64,000 bases of DNA from Vespa crabro. Its lineage: Eukaryota > Arthropoda > Insecta > Hymenoptera > Vespidae. The stretch spans positions 1,470,839 to 1,534,838 of the forward strand of contig NC_060960.1 of the NCBI RefSeq assembly GCF_910589235.1. Direction: 5' to 3'. The notes under the pieces were generated by a model, which was given only the letters and a program-made list of their open reading frames with translations, ran no database searches and was not told where the DNA came from. The stretch's first letter is position 1, and each line of letters opens with the position of its first letter. This document shows, in pieces, positions 25,074 to 38,816 of this stretch. The position numbers and the translations under genes are program-made.

Positions 25074-28000
25074 ATGTGGATGTTTTTATTTCTATGGTTG
25101 ACCACGTGCTCTCTGTCACGTGGTCAAGTGATCAATAGAGCACCACATTTTGTTCAAGGAGGAGACATGGCCAGATTAGCCGTTTCCGAAGGTACACCTT
25201 CAGGTGCACCAGTCTATACTCTCCAAGGGGAGGATCCGGAAGGTTCTAGATTACATTATTCTATAAGTGGAGAGTATTTCACCGTTAACAGAGAAACCGG
25301 CGTTGTCGTTCTTCGAAAAACGCTTGACAGAGAAACGCAAGACTTGATCGAAGTAATCATCAGTATAACGGGTAATTCTCATCGTAGCGTGATCTCAAGT
25401 GCTATTTTTTTTTGCAACTTATTACGGTATTTTACACGTTCGTGCGTAACCAACCACGTTCGTTTTATATACTGAAAGAAATCATTGAATAAAATTTCTA
25501 TACATAAGGTTTCAAGGATGTTATAAGAAATGGATGAAATAAAGAAATATGTGTTATAGACGAAGGTATCGCTGGTTCGGAGCCAAATACCGTATCCCTT
25601 CGTCGAGAAATAGCAGTCCTAGATGAAAACGATAATCCACCAATGTATTATGGTCGACCTTATGCAGCGAGGGTGCCTGAAAGCGCACACGTTGGAGGTC
25701 TGTTGCTTCCTACAGGAACAATCACGATAACTGATGAGGATGGTGGTGTCAACGCTGATGTTCACGTTGAATGCATCCCAGCATCGCGAGACGACGATGT
25801 TTGCAATACCTTCGATGTCTCGACCGAAAAGGTTTTCTTTGATATTTTATATTTCAAATTAATCTATTATATTATATTTTACGTTCATTCGAGTGTTGTA
25901 TATAGCATGTTTATTATTTAGTTAGCAGAAGGAAAATACGACGTGCAAATAACCTTGGCGAAACCTTTAGACTATGAAAAGAGAAATTCTTATTTAATTA
26001 ATCTTTTGGCGGTTGACAGTCCGAGTGACCCATCGAAAAGACTACAAGCTAGAGCTACCGTCGCAGTCGACGTTCTCGATGTTCAAGTAAGTAGGTCTCT
26101 GTTCAGAGTCATGAAAGTAACCGGATGCTTAACGGCTCCTGCCGTCTATGTGCCCGTTAATAAAGAAGTAGCCAACGCGGTCTATAATTACCAACGCTGA
26201 TCTAAAAGATATAACTATGATCGACATAATTTTATTCAAATAAATGAGAATTATTAATGATACAAGTACATATTTTCTAGGATCAACCTCCGGTTTTTTT
26301 GAATGCACCATATAGTGCAGCTCTACCAGAGAATACAGTAGGTAATCACACTGTATTAACGATCAGAGCACGAGACGGTGACACGGGTGAATCGAGGCCG
26401 TTGCTCCTGACTTTGGAGGACGAAGATTCGGGTCACTTTGGTCTCGAAGTCGTACGAGATGGTGACGTCACTTTAGGGAAACTCGTGACAACGAATGTAT
26501 CTCTTGATCGAGAGGATCCTAGGATCCTACAAAACGGAGGAATTTACACATTTCATGTCAAGGCTACTGAATTGATCAATAATGAGATACCAGCAGATTC
26601 TGCCACGTCAATAGTAACCATTGTCGTTACTGATGTCGATGATCTTGCGCCAGTTTTTAACGAGAATCATTTTAGTCTGAAGATTTCGGAGGATATTGGA
26701 AGGGATACTCCTTTACCTGGTGAATATTTTTTCGTAGATAATTATTATGCGTTTGTTGTTAATTAACATATAATATTAGTTTAATTAAAAAAATCTTTAT
26801 TCCGTTAAGGTTTGAATATGATTGTTAGCGACGGTGATGTCGGTGATAATGCTAAATATTTTTTGGCTTTACGAGACGTACCAGAGTACCTTGGAATTAG
26901 TAAAGCTTTTACCGTTAGTCCTGAGGAAGCACAAGGTAGAGTACCTGTCGTTGTCAAAGCTAAAGACGTTAGTGTGCTCGATTATGATGTTGATGATAAG
27001 TATAAAAGAGAACTGGAATTTGAAGTCGTTGCTATAGTCGCAAGCGAAGTGGTGAGTTTAGAATTTTAATAAAAGTTATCACAAAGTATAAGAATAATCG
27101 ATAACTCAATTAAATTGTTCAGGTTGCAACATCTAGAGTGCATATTCAATTACTGGATGCTAACGATCACAGTCCAGAATTTTTACAATCTGTTTATAAA
27201 TTGACCGTTCCTGAAGATGCCGAACCAGGGACTCGTTTTGGAGATATCTTTGCTAGAGATTACGATAGCGGTTCGTTCGGCGAATTAACTTACACGCTGC
27301 GTGGTTTTGGTGCTGATAAATTTTCAACCGATCCCGAGAAAGGTGGTATTTCAGTTGCGAAAAAATTGGATTATGAGATGCAAAAATCTTATTCGTTGAC
27401 TATGGAGTCAAAAGATGGCGGTGGCAGAGTTTCCGCTGTTAATATTCTCATCGAGCTGGAAGATGTTAACGACAATAAACCGATCTTCGAACAGGCTGAA
27501 TATTCTAGAACGGTACGTGAAGGTGCTACTAGTTTCGATCCACAAATGTTCATCAGAGCAACAGATATTGACGGACCCATGCAAGGAAATGGAAAAATAA
27601 CTTACATGATCCATCAGCATAATAGTATGATGGAAGATATTTTCATGGTACGTGCTTTACTTTTATGTATTACTGTCTAGTAATATATTTGCAAAGTTTC
27701 AAGGTATTTCGATTTAAAAAAGAAATTCCTATTACAGGTGAATCCAGATAGTGGTGAAGTGACAATGTCAAGACCTGTGAAATCTGGGGATACGGAAAGA
27801 GGAATTTATGAATTGATCATTCGTGCCACAGATGGTGGAACACCACCACTCTATTCTGAGGCAAAACTTTATGTTCGAGTTGGTGTGCCCGGAAATCAAA
27901 AGCCCATATTTCGTGGGAACTACAAATCTAATCTACCTGGACCCAGTAGTTATAGAGCGAGATTATTAGAGAACGCTTCACCGGGTACAGAAGTTATTAG

Positions 28001-31000
28001 AGTAGTAGCTAATGATCCGGATGGCCGGGATAATTTATTGCAATATCATATTGCATCAGGAGCCAAAGATAATTTCGTTATCGATTCTAGGTGATCGAAC
28101 ATTTTTATCTGGTAGTTTGATTAAAATCTACCTCGCAAATAAGATTCTGTAACCTTTCAGATATCATTATATGGTATATTTGTTTTTATAGTTCAGGTAT
28201 TATCACGGTTTCTCCAGATGCTCGTTTAGACTTGGAGACTGGAGGTGATAAATACGAAGTGATAGTTTACGCGATTGATTCTGGTACACCGGTTAGAGAA
28301 ACTGCTAGTACAACCGTTACCGTGAATATCGTAGATGTAAATAATAAACCACCGATGTTCAACGAGTCTACATATTTGGTTTATGTGTCAGAACGTGCAG
28401 CCATAGGTATATTAAATGAAGTACTGTGCAGAACTCAGAAGTTTGTCGCTGGAAAGAATGCGGTTCTAACTGGTTGAAACGTTCCAGTCGCTGTCCCACT
28501 CTTGCTTACTTTATATCACATGTATTTTCCTTATTGGCAGAAAGTATCACATCTACTAATGCCATGCGTAATAAAGAGAGAAAAGTGGAACGTATCGGAA
28601 TAAAGTAGGAAAGAATGATAAAGCATTGGAATAAACGTTCAAGTGTTAAATACTATTTATTAATCGTAATAACTAACGTAAATATGAAAATTCTATGACT
28701 ATGTCACCAAGATCCTATTTCGTGACATTCTAAAACGTCAAAGGTGGGAATAGATGGAGCGAATAAACATTTTCTCTTCTCTTCTTGCCCCTTTACTGTT
28801 CCGAGAGCAAATACCTGAGTTCTACATAGTACATATTACATGTAATGTAATATACATTGTTGAAACAAAAACTGGATCCTATGCATTAAGATGATGAATA
28901 TACGTTGCAGGAGAGTCGGTTCTAAAAGTAGTAGCCACCGACCCAGATTCAGATGCATATTTAGAATACTCCATTGTGGAACCAATAAGAGCCGTTGATA
29001 AGACTGGTGTAGCACTGAAGAGCATAACACCCTACGATTATAAAACAGCTTTTCGTATTAATTCTAATACCGGATTGATAACTGTTAATCGAGTATTGGA
29101 TTATCAGGTTGCGGCTGTCATAATACTCACTGTTCAGGTGCAAGATTTAAATGCTGTTGTTGATAAAGATAAACAGTTCGCCAAAGCAGAGGTGACCATA
29201 TATGTTCAGGCATACAGTGATGATAATCCAACTTTTACTAATCCTGGATGGTCTCCTAATAATCCAATGATAAGAGTTGCTGTCCCAGAGGAGCAACCTC
29301 TTGGCACAACACTTTTGATGCTGTCTGCGAAGGAACCAACAACTGGATATTCAGTCCAGAGATTTGAACTTGTTCGAGATGAAGATGACGAGGGATACGT
29401 TAATGTTGGTGTTCAAAGTGGAAATGTCGTCTTGAGTCGAAGGCTTGACTACGAAGCGTTAAATCAAAAAGTAATGAATCTACTCTTAACTAAAAAGAGT
29501 CTTCTAATTAATTTGTATGTAAAAATCTAAATGTACTTATTATTTTATTTCAGTTTATTCGTTTCAAAGTTCGTGCTCTTGCAAGGGACTACGAGATAAC
29601 ACGAAAAATGTCGGAGGCAAATATAATAGTCGAAGTTCAAGATGTTAACGACAATAGTCCTGCTTTTACTCAAAAAGATTATAAAATATCGGTGCTAGAA
29701 TCAGCGAAGCCATCTAAGATTGTTTTGAACGTAAAAGCAACTGATATGGATAGTTCGAATACAGAACAAGAAGTGAAAAGAGGTTATGGTGAAGTGAGAT
29801 ATTCCTTAATAGGCGAAAATGCAAATATGTTCGAGGTGGATCCAATTACTGGGAATGTACAGGTAAATTAAAATTTATCATTCATTTTATATAACCTTAC
29901 TAGATCGTTCAACTTATTATTTCAGATCACAGCTAACACGAGTCTTGATCGAGAAAGACAATCTGTTCTACGGTTTTATGTCGTTGCATCTGACATGCCC
30001 CAGGGTGGTGCAGAACAAAGAAGTACTAGAGCTTTGGTCACTGTTGATATATTGGATGTCAATGACAACGCACCAGTCTTCCCACAGGAATCCTATACTG
30101 CTGTTATTCCTGAAAATGCCTCAACAGGTGTCAGCGTGGTTAACATTACAGCGACGGATCCAGATGAAGGGGAAGGTGGCCAGATTCATTTCGAAATTAT
30201 AGACGAAGGAGAAGCCAATGGTAACTGTTACAACTTTACCACTTTTTTTGTATCTAATCTAAATGATCAATACCAATTTAATATTAATCCGATTTTCTAA
30301 GGATTGTTCAAGATAAATCACACAAGCGGGGAGATATCTTCGGCTCGAGCATTAACAGGCAAGGGAAGAACAGAACCATACAATATGCGTGTTCGAGCTC
30401 AAGATGGTGGAATACCACTATTATTCACGGATATAATCCTAACATTATACATCGGTGATGTAGTTAGCAACGATGGAGTCCCTTTGTTCATTAGGCCGAC
30501 CGTTGAAGAAATAGCATACATTTCTGAAAATTCGACGATAGGAAGTCCTGTTTTTCAAGCTGTAGCATCCGATCCTGATGATCCAAATTTGCCGAATGGA
30601 AAAATAACTTTTAAGTTTTTAGAAGATGGCAATTTTGGTAAAGATGCTAGTGCTTTTAGGATCAACAGTGAGACTGGCTTGATTACGACGAGGAAGCTAC
30701 TTGATCGAGAGATTAAAGATAGTTACACTTTGATTTTAGTAGCTCAAGATTTAGGCGTTCCTCCACAGCAAGCTACTAGGGTACTTCAAGTGATCGTAAA
30801 TGATATCGATGATCACAAACCACACTTTAAGAGAAGTCTAGATAGTCCACCGATCGAATTAAGTGTTTCAGAAGAAGCTTTAAATGGTACTAAAGTGGGT
30901 ATCGTCGAAGCTATCGACGAAGACATAGGCGAGAATGGAATGATAGATTATGCGATTATTTATGGAAATGAAGGTGGATTATTTACGGTTGAACGTTTGG

Positions 31001-32361
31001 AAAATAACTCTGCTGTTATCCGATCAAACGGTCGTCTTGATCGAGAGTCGATCGATCGTCATTTATTAACAGTGAAATGTTTCAAATATTCTTCCAGTAA
31101 ATCTGACGTTGTTCCTAAACCTTACAATCGACAAGATCCTTCGGAGAGACAAGTACTTATCAGAATTCTTGACATCGATGATAATCGACCTAAGTTTAAG
31201 AAAGATAACATTACTCTTGGGGTGAGACTGAACGTACCGATCGACACCAGTTTGATAACATTAGAAGCATACGACGCTGATTCCGATGCTCTGCCGATAA
31301 ATTATTATATGAGCAATGTATCCTTTTTATCTCTGGTCGATTCCTCGATGTCATCATGGGTCACTCCGTCACGTCTTTCGTTGAACTCTCAAACAGGCGA
31401 ACTTAGAACCATCGGTTCAATGTCCGGTTATGCCGATGGATACATGGAATTGATAGTGACAGCTAATAATTCGGCAACATCTGGCAGAGAGACTAATATA
31501 ACTTTGAGAATATTTTTGTTAAGAGACAGAGATATGCTGAAATTTGTATTCTCGAAGCCACCCGTGGAAGTTAGAAAGACCTTGGAGGATTTTGAGAAAG
31601 CTGTGCAAATGGCACTATCTTTACCAATCACCGTAAACGTTTACGACACTCAGTTTTATTCAAAAGAAGATAACTCTTTAGACTTTTCCTCTACTAGTTC
31701 TTGTTTCCAAATGGTTGGTAAAGAGTCTTACGATCTGGATGAGATGAAGGCTTTATTAACAGATTCGAAGAACGAGGAGTTGAAGAAAGTTTATAAGACG
31801 TTTAACGTTGAGAAGGTGCAACATTGTGCCGCTATTGTTGCACGAGCTGATGCATCCATGACACAAATGTGGGTGCTTGCTATTGCCGTTCTTGTTGGTA
31901 TCGCAGCCATTGTGTCGAGTTGTACCCTTTGTTGCATGCACGCGAAGTAAGTTCATACTTTCTTGTTTTTATCTTTTCTTTTCTTTTTCTTTTTTTGTAT
32001 TTCATTATCAAACAATTAGAAGTTTATTATTTAAGTGTCATTAATTTTAGTTATTAGTTCTAGCAGTACTTCTAATATGTTCTGCTTCAAGAAATCGTAA
32101 TATTTAGAAAGGAGGTCGAAAAGAAAGAGATTTTGAAATATTTCGTGTTTCAGATATAAACGACAAGTAAAGCATGCACGTTTACGTGAACAACCGCGTC
32201 CACCATTGAGTTACGTCTCATCTGGTCCAGGAATGGTCAGTGCAGCTTCTCATACAACTTTGGGCCCTGGAACTATGGTTACTTTGGGTCCACATGAGGG
32301 ACCTTATGAGTGGGGTGCTGATACGACTCTTTATCATCCAAGCACACTTTCTAGAGCATAG
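25074..32361 (+). CDS. Cadherin, Cad87A/Cad74A-like, 14 EC repeats
   Basis: Thirteen coding exons: 25074-25371, 25560-25831, 25922-26086, 26281-26719, 26810-27051, 27123-27647, 27738-28090, 28192-28406, 28911-29470, 29554-29862, 29926-30220, 30302-31946 and 32154-32361. All join in phase to 1841 residues. A signal peptide (about 1-18) is followed by about 14 cadherin repeats with Ca-binding linkers such as DENDNPP, DVDDLAP, DANDHSP, DVNDNKP, DVNDNSP, DVNDNAP, DIDDHKP and DIDDNRP. Several linkers are degenerate (NQKP, SDDNP, SNDGVP). Residues about 1635-1743 resemble the membrane-adjacent domain of PCDH15/CDH23-type cadherins. A TM helix (about 1747-1769) and a 69-residue tail with no recognisable catenin-binding region follow. 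A plasma-membrane adhesion role is expected. An acceptor at 25067 shows an upstream untranslated exon. Length and domain plan fit Cad87A or Cad74A, and I cannot decide between them. Confidence 0.9.
25098..25127 (+). other. Stem-loop in the cadherin signal-peptide codons
   Basis: TTGACCACGTG, an 8-base loop, then CACGTGGTCAA: a perfect 11-bp inverted repeat starting 24 nt after the ATG. It encodes residues 9-18 of the signal peptide. As DNA it carries two CACGTG E-boxes; as RNA it would be a stable hairpin near the start codon. Confidence 0.75.
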
Positions 32362-32946
32362 AACAATTCTTTGCCTTTTCAAAATTGTTTTTATCTTGAT
32401 CCAATGAAAATGGATCTCGAAAAATGATATTAAGAACAGAAATATGATTTCGTTATAGACTGTTCACATTTATTCACAATGGTGCATGTACAGGATCGAA
32501 CTATATCTTATCGAAAAACTTTGAAGGTTGAATTAAGAGTTGATTTCATAGGATCGATTCAATTCGATTCGATGAGATTATTGAATGGTGCTATATCTGT
32601 ATAAAACCAAGTATAGTTATAATATGTAATAACGTTAACACTGAGTTTAGATACCTTTTAAGACGTTCGTGCCAAAATACGTCGATTTATTGTAAAGATA
32701 ATAACTTTTGTATTTTATTTTAGAAAATTTAATTCTAAGGATGTACATTTTATCGTTCGAATAGTCATTACTCACGTAGTTAAGGTTAATTGTGTTAAAA
32801 AAATGAATCTCACTTGTAATATAAATCATATTTAAGGAGAAGAAAAGTGTATATTTGGTACTACTAATGCTAATTAGGAAAAGAAATGTAATGTACATTG
32901 TTACACAAACTATTAAATAGCAATCGATCGTTCTCTTTTGATATTG

Positions 32947-32952
32947 AATAAA
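32947..32952 (+). terminator. Candidate cadherin poly(A) signal
   Basis: A plus-strand AATAAA about 590 nt after the cadherin stop, in an AT-rich 3' flank. Chosen by motif and distance only. Confidence 0.35.
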
Positions 32953-33309
32953 AAAATCTTTTCAGGAATTAATCAAGATGGCCAAGTTATCAACATGATT
33001 AGTTTTCCATGAAGTAATACATCCATGACCTCGCCTATTCCATTAAGTAGATAAATTCAATTTGTTTCTTTGGATAGTATAAAAAAAAAATAATTTATTA
33101 TATAATTATATAATTCTTTACTCATTAATCATCATTTTAAAGTCATTTTCATGAACTTTGAAGCAATAATAAGTTAGTCGAATATCTTTCGACTTCGGGC
33201 AAATATTCATAACGAAAATGTCAAGGTAACAATTTGAACTAATAGACATTTTAACATGGCAGTTAAAATTGAGAGATGTCTAGAAAGATAACGTCATATA
33301 GTAATAATA

Positions 33310-33355
33310 ATGATGATGATGATGATGATGATGATGACGATGATGATGATGATGG
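33310..33355. repeat. (ATG)n trinucleotide repeat
   Basis: A GAT/ATG run with one GAC interruption, in the convergent intergenic region. Confidence 0.95.
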
Positions 33356-33528
33356 TGGTAGTGATAATGCCGATTCATGGAACTATAACATATATTAACC
33401 TTTACATGCAAATAATACTAAAGAATTTCTACACAAATCGCATTAAGTTATTGACAAATCTAATATGCATTTAATTTCTTCATTTCTACTTTGTTTTTAT
33501 CTAATTTTTGTTATAATCATATCCTGCC

Positions 33529-33577
<49 letters not shown>

Positions 33578-33586
33578 ATTCGTATC

Positions 33587-36500
33587 TTAGTTCATACGAG
33601 TAAGGCCACGATCGAAACGTTCAAATCCTTCTAGCGTATCGACATCCGTAGAAAGATCAATGATTTTGCTTTTCTCTGTCGTTGAATTATCCTCAAATAT
33701 GGTTGTGTTTTCGTGATAGTCGCTATCTGTTGTCGTTGTCGTCGTCATTGTCGTCGTGAGGATAACTTTTTGTGCCTCGTACTCGTATTTCTCCGTACTA
33801 GCATAATCCTCCTCCAAGCTAGATTTGTGATTAGAAGGTACGATGATCGAGCCTTCGTACAGTTCGGTCCGATCGGTCGTTTCGTTCACATACTTTTCGT
33901 CCTTGATCATCAAAACTTTCTCTTGTAGATGAGTGATAGGTAGAGCTGTTACTTCATCTTCTTCGTTCTCATCTTGTTTAGAATTTTCAATGGACGAATG
34001 ATCGGTAATATGTTTGGCGATTGATTCTAACGGAGTCATTATCTTTTCGATGATCTGTTCATGTTCCTCGGGTTCCATAATCTCCGATCTATGAATCAGT
34101 TCGTGTCTGAAAAGTCCGTTTGAAAATATATTATATAGTTTCTTTCATATCTTAATACGACAAAATGAAATATTATATTGTAACGGAGAATTTTCAATGA
34201 CCTCGAGTTCACCAATACGACGGGTCTCGAATTCAGACCGTGGCATTTCGTGAGATAAGTTCTCGACGAGCCCGAGGCGATGTTCACGACGACACTCACG
34301 ACGAGTGACGTCTTTAGATTTAAAAAAATCGAAGAATCAGCGTTTATCTTTGCGAGTAAAGTATCAAGTGTAGATAGACATTGTCAGTGAAAGTCAGTCG
34401 AGTTTATAACCGTTCAAAGAAGAGTCGAAACGTAAACGCATATTACACGTCGTTTACAATGATTTCATTTGGTTGTTACTGATGCGCGACGTGAGTTAGA
34501 ACTCCAATTCATTAGCCGACGTCAAAAGAACGGATTCGAGAAAGCAACTGAATATCGTTTATGCAATAACGCACTCATGAATCTGACACTAACTTGAAAG
34601 TTTTATTATTAGAGGAAACCATTTCAATGATAATAATTATCATAACGATTTATTATTTTCGAAAAAAGCTTATGTAATCTATTGTGTTAATTAGCTAAAC
34701 AAAAAGAGAGAAGAAAAGCATCTCATCCTTACCTACTGAGTTTATTTTTTCGTCTGGGATAAAGATTCAAATGAAATATCATCTGCTGTCTTTCTTCTTC
34801 GTCTGTTAAAGCCTGCTGATTAGGTATAGCAACTATAGGAATAGGTTGAGGGTTGGACGAATAAAATTTCGGATTTCTATTAAATTGAATCGGCCTTCTA
34901 GTCTCGTAATCCTCCAAAGATATTTGCTGCTTTGGTTTCCCATTTTTTTTATTCTGTTCTACTATATCGGTGATCGGATATATATCCAACATCACGCTAA
35001 ACGGCTGAGGTTTTTTTCTCTTTTGATAAGAGCTAGATATGTATGAATTTTGCAATTGCGATTCTTCTGTCGGCGATGGTTTGTTAAAAGTTGGTCGTAA
35101 AAAATATGGATCATAGTATGGATTGTATCTGTTGATACCGGCTGGTGAAAATCTAAAGAATGATTGTTTGATATTTCTTAAAAAAAAGAAAACCAAACAA
35201 AAATATTCGATATCAGAACGCAATTATTCAATAATTTATTACCTAACGTTAGAAGTAGCTAAAAGATTAACGTCGGATGGGTGTTTAGGTTTGTACTGAT
35301 AAAATGGATCTCCATTGTAATTCATAGGGTAATAAGTATCATCAATCTCTTCGGATCTATCAGCGTTTAAAGTAGTATCAGCCATTTCTGGATAAACATC
35401 GTATTTTTTAGGATTTACGTAAACCCCGGTGAACTTGATACCTCTACTAGGCATTTCTGCGTCATTCGTTAGATACTTTATGATATCTTGTATGTTTCTC
35501 GATGTGTGAGGATATCGGTACTGCGTTAATTGGGGAAATTTCGTACGTTTGAATGAACTAGGATGTGGAGTCCTGTATTCCCAATGAAATGGTGCCGGCC
35601 TTCTATCTTCCAAATTATCTTCTTCCTCCGACTTTAGATGTTTGTATCTATTAGAGATATTAATGAAAAATTTGTAAGAAAAAAATGTGTAAAGAAATGA
35701 TTTTATACATAGTTAATTTTATTATATATAGTGAAGCAAAATTGTATTACCTTTGTTTTACCCTATAAAACATTGCATGATTGTCGAACAACTGTTTATT
35801 CTCTGGACTATCTTCCTCGTCATTACAATCGTCGATAGATTTTAACAATCTCTTTCGTAATTTGAAATTACTCGGATTCTGTGATCTCGATTCTGCTTCG
35901 ATCAATTGTTCCACAGAAGCTTCGTCAGTAATTTGATCGGATGTCTCATTTTGACGTATTAATTTTTCTTCTATCTTATCGTCGTAGGAATGATTTTCTA
36001 TTGGATTTATCGTTGTCTCAAAAGATGTTTTAGAATCGATTGTTTTTTTCGATACACTCGGTGTTTTTCTCAATGCATTTTGAAGTACATATATATGCTT
36101 CGTTTCTTGATTTATCTTATTAGACGATGTCGCGGAAGTAAAGTCGTATAGGAATACCGCCACCTATCGAAAAGTTCACGTGTTAATGTTAAAAGAGAAA
36201 GAAATAGAGAAAGGAAAATAATTTTTACATTAATCCAGAGAATTCATAAAGGTTGCAGCGTAATAATAAGAGTAAAAGTATGATTGTTCGTAGAATAGGA
36301 TATTTTAGTCGATGGTAAAAGCAAATAGAAAAACAAAAAGTTTATATAATCGAAGAGAAAAATGAAAAATAATTGGAACGTCATGACGTTAGCCAAGGAT
36401 GATAAATCTTGGACAATTAGAAAAAAAAATTGTCAATGTTGGAATATTCGACAGAGAAAAGTATATATTGCTATAACTTCCGCATTGTTCGAAGCATCGA

Positions 36501-37732
36501 CCATGTAATATATTCTTTCAAGCATCTCGATAATATATATTAATTGTACGTTTCCTTTTTATCTTTTTTCTTTTCTCTTTTCTTTTTCTTTTTTATTTTC
36601 TCATTTTCTTCTTTTTTATTTATCCGTCCATCTTTCGAGTCAACGAATCCGTTACTTTCTCCTCTCCATACCGATTATCCTTTCCCTTTCATTTCAAGAA
36701 TCAAAGAAAAATTATCTCTGCCCTTTCGTTGAATTGATCTAACAAGAAAGAAGTTTTCTAACATCTACAAGTGAAATTAACTGAGATCTGAAAGATGGAC
36801 GGACATTGTTAATTTGATGAATTCGCGCGATAAAATTTTTCTACGTTGGCGTTATAATTATTATCTGCAATGGAAATGCAGCGAACGAGTACAATGATTA
36901 AATTAATTAAATATTCTTGTGATTAACCCTATTTCGATCTCTCGCGTGTTAGAGTCAGACTTAAATCCGGATGAAAATTACAACGGATGGCCCATATGTG
37001 AAGGACGCAGAAATCTCTTTGACGCTTGGTTCGCCATGCATAGAAGGTGCTACTCTCTGGATCTACGGTGAAATTTTAATAGTTCATGTCTCTATTGTGC
37101 CTCTCGCATTAATCATTGGAGAAAACGTTCGAGAAATATGTTATTATACCTTCATTGTTTATTTTTTGTTATTCGTTTTTTTGTTTTCTTTCTTTTTTTT
37201 TTTTAATCAAGCGTGCGTTGTGAAAATCGATGCACATTTAACTTATACAAATATCTTTGAAATTACGAACTTTGAAATTGCGAGCTACTTAAGTTTAAAA
37301 ATATTTTTTTTATTATATAATATATGACAAAATTATTTCCGATAGTATTGGATCTCGCATTAAAAGGGAATCAAGAAATTTTAATTATGGAACAAATATA
37401 AATGAGATATAATTATCCGTCGACTATAATGATTAACCGTTAAAGAGGACATTCAATGTTAGACTATGATTCATGACATATGCATAGATAAGCATCTATT
37501 TTCTCATCGTAAAAAGACCGATATTGATCTTTACGTATTATTCAAGAGAAAAACGAAGTTTAACGTTCACTAAATCAAGTAGCATTGTTTTTAGGCAACA
37601 ATATCTCGTTAGATGATTTCATTATTCATGTCTATATTTTTAAATAATTTTTTTTTCAATTTAATTTAAATCATTAACGACACAGAGATGATGATGATGA
37701 TGTCGATAATAATAATAATAATAATAATAATA

Positions 37733-37798
<66 letters not shown>

Positions 37799-37818
37799 TT
37801 AATAATAATAATAACAAA

Positions 37819-37872
<54 letters not shown>

Positions 37873-38086
37873 GATGATGATGATGATGACAATGATGATT
37901 TCTTACCAGTATCACCGTTATAAGCACCATTATTCCGATGACAAATTTCCTCACAATTGAATTGTATCGATTTCTGCGATATCGATCGCTACGATCGAAA
38001 TAAAGTCCAAGTTCGGATATACTTATAGCACTTCTTCTTCCAGGATGTAGCATTTGTTTCCGCGAATTAGATTTATCGGCGTCCAT
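33587..38086 (-). CDS. Uncharacterised type II single-pass membrane protein
   Basis: Five coding exons: 38086-37907, 36163-35751, 35647-35243, 35176-34733 and 34106-33587. The joins are in phases 0, 2, 2, 2 and give 653 residues. The first intron falls inside one continuous hydrophobic helix (about 48-66), whose halves meet exactly when spliced; this strongly supports the model. There is no N-terminal signal peptide, and about 47 mostly basic residues precede the helix, so a type II topology with the C-terminus outside is likely. The ectodomain is polar and rich in Tyr, Pro, Asn and Glu. Near its end it carries a run of Thr (TTTMTTTTTT) and Asn-glycosylation motifs (NETT, NTT, NSTT). A second in-frame acceptor in exon 4 would remove a few residues. 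I recognise no family and assign no function. It is the leftmost of six same-strand genes. Confidence 0.75.
37706..37871. repeat. (AAT)n trinucleotide array
   Basis: About 165 bp of AAT/TAA repeats with few interruptions, in the first intron of the type II membrane gene, close to its donor (37906). It generates poly-Ile and poly-Leu pseudo-frames. Confidence 0.95.
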
Positions 38087-38816
38087 TATTATTAATCATC
38101 GATAATTGCTACCACAATTGAATAAATTAGGGACGAAACGTTGTCTAATATTCATTTTATATACATTTATTTATAGATACTTTACGTGAATCTAATCCTT
38201 TAAAAATTCTTTCTAAATGCGATATTCTTTCAGACTAAAACTTCGAATAACCGATTTCTTTTTTAACACACGAGATGCTATTCTTCCGATGCTTTCTATG
38301 CTACTAACAAGAGTCTGTTCTTTGCCACGGAGTTTTCACTCGTGATCCTATCATGTAAATAGAAATTTTCTTTGTCCGTGGGGGAGGCTCGTTATGGTAG
38401 AAGGAGACAAATACTTTTTATGGGCTACTTACCTCGGCAAAAGTACGATGTACTTATATCGCGTGTTACGATTTTAAACAAATAATTCGAGGATATTATT
38501 TTTTTGAAACAAAAAAGAAAAAGAAAGAAAAATATTTATTAGCTTTTTACAAATCATTACGCTCTATATGCTGCTTAAATTTCTTCTAAATTCTAGCATG
38601 GATGGTAACTCGACAATATTCCTATAAATTTATTTTACACGAAGAAGAAACTTCGCTGACTGCATGATTTCTTAAATAAACGGCAATTAACATGTAATTT
38701 CCTGTTACGTATAAATGTGTAAAAATAAAAGGAAGGCAAACAAAAAAATTGTAGATAAATTTTTTTAGTTTGTTACATTTAGTTCAGACTAAATCGTACA
38801 CGAATTTTAATTTTGA
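38087..38816. other. Intergenic, upstream of the type II membrane gene
   Basis: A short AT-rich spacer between the membrane gene and the stop of the proline-rich gene. It should hold the membrane gene's promoter, but I see no clear TATA box. No coding sequence was seen. Confidence 0.5.

Larger units (their letters stand above)
32362..33586. other. Convergent intergenic region, 3' UTRs
   Basis: This lies between the stop codons of the cadherin (plus) and the type II membrane gene (minus). An AATAAA at 32947-32952 could end the cadherin transcript about 590 nt past its stop. An (ATG)n run occupies 33310-33355 and a TA run about 33535-33568. No coding exon was seen. Confidence 0.6.

Noticed and set aside
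37674..37960. Poly-Leu and poly-Ile open frames on both strands
   Set aside because: They are translations of the AAT trinucleotide array in an intron.
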